Source: JBBROS01 sp963752225
GTDB taxonomy: Bacteria > Pseudomonadota > Alphaproteobacteria > Acetobacterales > Acetobacteraceae
DNA: 64,000 bases
NCBI GenBank assembly: GCA_963752225.1
Contig: CAVVXS010000007.1
Location: 620,001-684,000 of the forward strand
Direction: 5' to 3'
The translations under genes and the position numbers were made by a program. The notes under the pieces were generated by a model, which saw nothing but the letters and a program-made list of their open reading frames with translations, had not been told where the DNA came from and searched no databases. Positions 60,030 through 64,000 of this stretch are shown here, piece by piece; the first letter of the stretch is position 1, and every line of letters begins with the position of its first letter.

Positions 60030-60937
60030 TGGACGGGGGCGCGCGCTTGTCGGCTCCCGCCGCGACGTCCGGCCGACGTGGCCCGGCGGCCGCGCTCGAG
60101 CTGCTGAAGCCGATCACCTGGTTCGCGCCGATGTGGGCATTCATGTGCGGCGCCGTGTCGGTGGCGGCGCCGGTCGGCCCGTGGTGGACGGTCGTGCTCG
60201 GCATCGTCCTGGCGGGGCCGATGGTGTGCGGCACCAGCCAGGCGGCGAACGACTGGTTCGACCGGCACGTGGACGCGATCAACGAGCCGGACCGGCCGAT
60301 CCCCTCGGGGCGGCTGCCGGGGCGCAGCGGCCTTTTGATCGCGGTGGCCTGGACCATCGCGTCGCTCGCCGTCGCGGCGGTCCTTGGACGGCTGGTGTTC
60401 GGTGCGGCGGTGATCGGCCTGGCGCTCGCTTGGGCGTACAGCGCCCCGCCGCTGCGCCTCAAGGAGAATGGCTGGATCGGCAACCTCGCCTGCGGCGCCT
60501 GCTATGAAGGGCTGCCTTGGTTCACCGGCGCGGCGTTGGCGGCCGGCGCCTGGCCCGGCCTGCATGTGGTCGCAGTGCTGGCGCTGTACAGCCTGGGCGC
60601 GCACGGCATCATGACGCTGAACGACTTCAAGTCGATCGAGGGCGACCGCCGGATGGGCGTCCATTCGCTGCCCGTCCTGCTGGGGCCGGAGCGCGCGGCG
60701 CGGCTCGCCTGCGTCGTGATGGGGGCGCCCCAAGCGGTGGTGATCGCGTTGCTGCTGGGCTGGGACCGGCCATGGTTCGCGGCCGGGGTCGCGGCGCTGC
60801 TGGCGGTGCAGGTCGGGCTGATGCTCCGGTTCCTGCGCGAGCCGCGGCGGCTGGCCCCGTGGTACAACGGAACCGGCACGCTCGGCTTCGTGCTCGGCAT
60901 GCTGCTGGTGGCCTTTGCCTTGCGGGGTGGCGCGTGA
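60029..60937 (+). CDS. bchG: Bacteriochlorophyll synthase
   Basis: Prenyltransferase of the UbiA superfamily that esterifies bacteriochlorophyllide a with geranylgeranyl diphosphate. 302 residues, nine expected helices; the first Asp-rich motif NDWFDRHVDAINEPDRPIPSG and the second LNDFKSIEGDRRMGVHSLP are both complete. PITWFAPMWAFMCG is the usual start. ATG at 60029 shares its A with the ppsR stop; the end overlaps the next gene as GTGA, so ppsR, bchG and the following genes are co-translated. Confidence 0.96.
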   Translation: MDGGARLSAPAATSGRRGPAAALELLKPITWFAPMWAFMCGAVSVAAPVGPWWTVVLGIVLAGPMVCGTSQAANDWFDRHVDAINEPDRPIPSGRLPGRSGLLIAVAWTIASLAVAAVLGRLVFGAAVIGLALAWAYSAPPLRLKENGWIGNLACGACYEGLPWFTGAALAAGAWPGLHVVAVLALYSLGAHGIMTLNDFKSIEGDRRMGVHSLPVLLGPERAARLACVVMGAPQAVVIALLLGWDRPWFAAGVAALLAVQVGLMLRFLREPRRLAPWYNGTGTLGFVLGMLLVAFALRGGA

Positions 60938-62256
60938 CGGCGGCGCCGCTCGGGTGGCTCGGCATCCTGCGGCTCGGCCTGGTGCAGGCCGGCCTGGGTG
61001 CGGTCGTGGTGCTCACGACCTCGACCCTGAACCGGGTGATGACGATCGAATGGCATCTGCCGGCGATCGTCCCGGGCGCGCTGGTGGCCTTGCATTACGC
61101 GATCCAGGTGCTGCGCCCGCGGCTCGGCTACGGCTCCGACATGGGCGGCACGCGGACGCCGTGGATCGTCGGCGGCATGGCGGCGCTCGGTTTCGGCGCC
61201 ACCGCGGCGGCGGCCGGCGTGGCGGTCATGGGCAGCGGTGTGGCGCTCGGCCTGGCGCTGGCGCTGCCGGGGTTCGTCGCGGTGGGCGTCGGAGTTGGCG
61301 CCGCCGGAACCTCGCTGCTGACCCTGCTCGCCGCCCGAGTCGACGCCCGCAGACGGGCGCAGGCGGCCACCGTGGTGTGGCTGATGATGCTGCTCGGCAT
61401 TGCCGTCACCGCGACCGCGGCCGGCCGGCTGCTCGACCCGTTCGGGCCGGAGCGCCTCGTGGCCGTCGTCGCCGGCGTAGCGGCCGTTGCCGTGCTGGTC
61501 GCCGTGCTGGCCGTGCGCGGCATGGAGCGCGGGGCGGAGGCACCGGCGGTGCGCGAGGCGCCGCCGGGCTTCTCCGCGGCGCTGCGCGGGGTGTGGCGGG
61601 AGCGGCAGGCGCGCGGCTTCGCGCTGTTCGTGTTCGTGTCGATGCTGGCCTATTCCGGCCAGGAACTGGTGATCGAACCCTTCGCAGGCGCGGTATTCCG
61701 GCTGAGCCCGGGGCAATCGACCGGGCTCACCGGCCTGCATCATGGCGGCATCCTGGCAGGCATGGCGCTGGTGGCGGCGCATGGATTTCTGACCGGGTCG
61801 TTCAGCCGCCGGGCGATGCGGGCTTGGACGGTCGGCGGCTGCGCCGGTTCGGCTTTGGCCGCGCTGGGGCTGGCGGCGGCCGGGTTGGCCGGGCCTGGGG
61901 CGCCGCTCCGGGCCGCGGTGGTGACGCTGGGCGTTGCCAACGGCGCCTTCGCGGTCGCGGCGATCGGCTCGATGATGGGCCTGGCGGAAACCGGGCGGGC
62001 GTCGCGCGGCGGCACCCGGATGGGCATGTGGGGAGCCGCCCAGGCGCTGGCGTTCGGCGCCGGCGGCCTGCTGGCGACCGGCGCCAGCGATGTGATGCGG
62101 CTCACGCTCGGCGATCCGGCGCTCGCCTACGCTGCCGTGTTCGTGGGTGAGGCCGGACTCTTCGTGCTGGCGGCGACGCTGGCGGTGGGCGTGTTCAAGG
62201 CTCCGGCCGAGCGGCCGGCAAGCATGGCGTGGGGGGGACAGGATGCACGAGCCTGA
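60934..62256 (+). CDS. PucC-family MFS protein between bchG and bchP
   Basis: 440-residue twelve-helix protein of the PucC/LhaA group. LGWLGILRLGLVQAGLGAVVVLTTSTLNRVMTIEWHLPA, VLRPRLGYGSDMGGTRTPWIVGGM and AYSGQELVIEPFAGAVFRLSPGQSTGLTGLHHGG match the bchG-linked PucC paralogue (orf428/bch2 in Rhodobacter). It is thought to help deliver or assemble pigment in antenna complexes; its exact role is unproven. GTG at 60934 overlaps bchG, and the end overlaps bchP by 14 bases. It differs clearly from LhaA 12 kb away. Confidence 0.92.
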   Translation: MTAAPLGWLGILRLGLVQAGLGAVVVLTTSTLNRVMTIEWHLPAIVPGALVALHYAIQVLRPRLGYGSDMGGTRTPWIVGGMAALGFGATAAAAGVAVMGSGVALGLALALPGFVAVGVGVGAAGTSLLTLLAARVDARRRAQAATVVWLMMLLGIAVTATAAGRLLDPFGPERLVAVVAGVAAVAVLVAVLAVRGMERGAEAPAVREAPPGFSAALRGVWRERQARGFALFVFVSMLAYSGQELVIEPFAGAVFRLSPGQSTGLTGLHHGGILAGMALVAAHGFLTGSFSRRAMRAWTVGGCAGSALAALGLAAAGLAGPGAPLRAAVVTLGVANGAFAVAAIGSMMGLAETGRASRGGTRMGMWGAAQALAFGAGGLLATGASDVMRLTLGDPALAYAAVFVGEAGLFVLAATLAVGVFKAPAERPASMAWGGQDARA

Positions 62257-63427
62257 GTTCACGTGGGACGCCGTCGTGGTCGGCGGCGGCCCATCCGGCG
62301 CCGTGGCGGCGGCCGACTTGGCGCGCGAAGGGTTGCAGGTCCTGCTTCTCGACCGGGCCGGGCGGATCAAGCCGTGCGGGGGCGCCATCCCGCCGATCCT
62401 CGTGCGCGAGTTCGGCATCCCCGACAGCCTGATCGTGGCGCGAGCGACCGGAGCACGGATCGTGGCGCCGAGCGACAAGGAAGCCGACATGCCGATCGCC
62501 GACGGCGGCTACGTCGGCATGGTCGACCGCGAGGTGTTCGACGTTTGGCTGCGCGAGCGCGCGGTCGCTGCTGGCGCCACCAAGGTGGACGGCACGTTCG
62601 AGGCGGTCGAGCGCGACGCGGATGGAGGCGCGGTCGTGCGCTACGTGCCCAAGGGCGGCGACGCGGCGGTCCGGGTGCATGCCCGCGCGGTCATCGGCGC
62701 CGACGGCGCCAAGTCGCAGGTGGCCCGGCAGTGCGTCAAAGGCTGGGAGCGGGTCAAGTACGTCTTCGCCTACCACGAAATCGTGGAAGTGCCGGACGGC
62801 TGGGACGGCTCACGCTGCGACGTCTACTACCAGGGTGGCCTGTCGCCCGACTTCTACGCCTGGATCTTTCCGCACGGGAAGGTCGCCAGCGTCGGCACCG
62901 GGTCGGCGCGCAAAGGGTTCGGCCTGCGCCCGGCGATCGGGGCGCTGCGTCGCCGCGCCGGGCTGGACGGCGTACGCACCGTGCGCCGCGAGGGAGCGCC
63001 GATCCCGCTGCGGCCGATGCGGCGCTGGGACAACGGGCGCGACGTCGTGCTGGCCGGTGACGCCGCCGGGGTGGTGGCGCCGGCGTCGGGCGAGGGGATC
63101 TACTACGCCATGCTCGGCGGCCGGCTGGCGGCCGAGGCAGTGGTCAAGCTGCACAGGACCGGGGACGTGCGCTCGCTCCGGCATGCCCGCAAGCAGTTCA
63201 TGCATGCTCATGGTCGAGTATTCTGGATTCTCGGGATCATGCAGGCCTTCTGGTATTCCAGCGACAAGCGCCGTGAAAAGTTCGTGGCGATGTGCCGCGA
63301 CAAGGACGTCCAGCGCATGACCTGGGAGGGCTACATGAACAAGAAGCTCGCCCGGCGCGACCCGATGGCGCACCTGCGCATCTTCTGCAAGGACATGGCG
63401 CACCTGCTGGGTTTCGCGCGGGCATGA
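62243..63427 (+). CDS. bchP: Geranylgeranyl diphosphate/geranylgeranyl-bacteriochlorophyll reductase
   Basis: FAD-dependent reductase that saturates three double bonds of the geranylgeranyl tail to give phytol. 394 residues: FAD motif WDAVVVGGGPSGAVAAADLAREG, the CGGAIPP block, ARAVIGADGAKSQVARQ, second FAD block VVLAGDAAGVVAPASGEGIYYAMLGGRLAAEAV and the C-terminal KDVQRMTWEGYMNKKLARRDP. ATG at 62243 follows GGGGGGGACAGG. The ATGA overlap with tspO at 63424-63427 continues the operon. Confidence 0.96.
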   Translation: MHEPEFTWDAVVVGGGPSGAVAAADLAREGLQVLLLDRAGRIKPCGGAIPPILVREFGIPDSLIVARATGARIVAPSDKEADMPIADGGYVGMVDREVFDVWLRERAVAAGATKVDGTFEAVERDADGGAVVRYVPKGGDAAVRVHARAVIGADGAKSQVARQCVKGWERVKYVFAYHEIVEVPDGWDGSRCDVYYQGGLSPDFYAWIFPHGKVASVGTGSARKGFGLRPAIGALRRRAGLDGVRTVRREGAPIPLRPMRRWDNGRDVVLAGDAAGVVAPASGEGIYYAMLGGRLAAEAVVKLHRTGDVRSLRHARKQFMHAHGRVFWILGIMQAFWYSSDKRREKFVAMCRDKDVQRMTWEGYMNKKLARRDPMAHLRIFCKDMAHLLGFARA

Positions 63428-63906
63428 GCGGGCGCGCCACCCCGATCCTGGTCGCGGCAGCGGCGGCAATGGCGGTGGCGGCGCTGGGCGCGAGCGCGAC
63501 CGAGCTCGGGCCGTGGTATTACGGGCTGCAAAAGCCGTCCTGGCAGCCGCCCGATTGGCTGTTCGGCCCGGCCTGGACGCTGATCTACGCCTTGACGGCG
63601 CTGGCCGGGGTGTTGGCTTGGCGGGCGGCGCGGTCGCGGGCGCTGCGGCAGCGCATCCTGGTGCTGTTCGCGGTCAACGCCCTGCTGAACGTCGGCTGGA
63701 GCGAGCTGTTCTTCCGCGTGCGGCGGCCGGACTGGGCGCTGATCGAGGCGGTGCCGTTCTGGCTGTCGATCGCCGCACTGATTGCGGTGTTGTGGCCGGT
63801 GTCGCCGAACGCTGCGCGGCTGCTGCTGCCCTACTTGGCCTGGGTGGCATTCGCATCTTTTCTTAACCTTGCTGTGGTACGGCTCAACCCCTCATTCGGG
63901 GTGTGA
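63424..63906 (+). CDS. tspO: TspO/MBR family tryptophan-rich sensory protein
   Basis: Five-helix outer-membrane/membrane protein of 160 residues that binds porphyrins and in Rhodobacter (as TspO/CrtK) negatively affects photosynthesis genes by porphyrin export or sensing. Signature text: GPWYYGLQKPSWQPPDWLFGPAWTLIYALTALAG, then NALLNVGWSELFFRVRRPDWALIE and the aromatic-rich end LPYLAWVAFASFLNLAVVRLNPS. Last gene of the plus arm visible in the window. Coupled to bchP by ATGA. Confidence 0.95.
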   Translation: MSGRATPILVAAAAAMAVAALGASATELGPWYYGLQKPSWQPPDWLFGPAWTLIYALTALAGVLAWRAARSRALRQRILVLFAVNALLNVGWSELFFRVRRPDWALIEAVPFWLSIAALIAVLWPVSPNAARLLLPYLAWVAFASFLNLAVVRLNPSFGV

Positions 63907-63978
63907 CCGTGCCAGCGCAAATCAGATCATCTGCGACCGCGCCTGTGAACGCGGCGGAATATGGCCACCTGGGGGGTG

Positions 63979-64000
63979 ATGATGGAACTTGAGATGAAGA
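63979..64000 (+). CDS. Possible start of a further gene, cut by the window edge
   Basis: After tspO 72 bp carry no feature; then ATG codons at 63979 and 63982 are preceded by GGGGGG and open a frame reading MMELEMK to the edge. Too short to identify or to confirm as coding. Confidence 0.25.

Noticed and set aside
1..64000. CRISPR arrays, transposases, integrases or phage genes
   Set aside because: No regularly spaced direct repeats, no DDE transposase or recombinase motifs, and no composition break were seen in the window.

Overview
The window is about 64 kb of very GC-rich DNA from an anoxygenic phototrophic alphaproteobacterium. The photosynthesis gene order, the aerobic AcsF cyclase, a Tat-exported HiPIP and the general gene content fit Rhodospirillales, perhaps an Acetobacteraceae member such as a Rhodopila relative; the family assignment is inference. 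No CRISPR array, insertion sequence or rRNA was seen. There is one tRNA gene, tRNA-Pro(CGG), and no gene-free stretch longer than 300 bp.

Layout. 1-4.1 kb: 5' part of glycogen phosphorylase (runs off the left edge), an AI-2E family permease and a cupin. 4.1-14.6 kb: surface polysaccharide block with a methyltransferase, GT61 and GT8-like transferases, a 1022-residue double GT2 protein, the dTDP-rhamnose operon rfbBACD and a GT2 transferase. 14.7-16.1 kb: small flagellar fragment (fliP, fliO, one unknown). 16.1-21.9 kb: UbiH-family hydroxylase, divergent glnK-amtB, ftsK. 22-26.3 kb: glycerol-3-phosphate-type ABC importer ugpB-A-E-C with a 104-bp palindromic element between ugpB and ugpA. 26.3-34 kb: tRNA, LOG-family protein, cytochrome c', DUF3309-like peptide, GAF protein, Ku with an EcfG-like promoter, cytochrome b561, a membrane protein, a LysM protein, psd-pssA. 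34.1-41.5 kb: bpt, RDD protein, penicillin acylase family protein, an HtrA-like protein lacking its catalytic triad, aldehyde dehydrogenase and a CoA transferase. 41.5-63.9 kb: a large part of the photosynthesis gene cluster.

The photosynthesis cluster has two divergent arms. The minus-strand arm reads bchF-bchN-bchB-bchH-bchL-bchM-lhaA-puhA-puhB-puhC-orf-acsF-puhE-hemA, with HiPIP downstream. The plus-strand arm reads aerR/ppaA-ppsR-bchG-pucC-like-bchP-tspO. Most junctions are ATGA, GTGA or TGATG overlaps. Together they supply ALA synthesis, Mg chelation (BchH), methylation (BchM), aerobic ring-E closure (AcsF), dark protochlorophyllide reduction (BchL/N/B), C3 hydration (BchF), esterification and tail reduction (BchG/BchP), the RC-H subunit and its assembly factors, and the PpsR/AerR regulators. 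puf, crt, bchCXYZ and bchIDO are not in the window. A 34-bp imperfect palindrome sits between the two arms.

Four otherwise complete, conserved genes (ugpC, fliO, puhC, bchH) each need a single-base correction. This suggests indel errors in the sequence rather than four independent losses, but that is inference. I did not find a clear new multi-gene system. The strongest leads are the regulatory palindrome, the tripartite palindromic element, the EcfG-like promoter at ku, the degenerate HtrA-like protein and the modular double glycosyltransferase.
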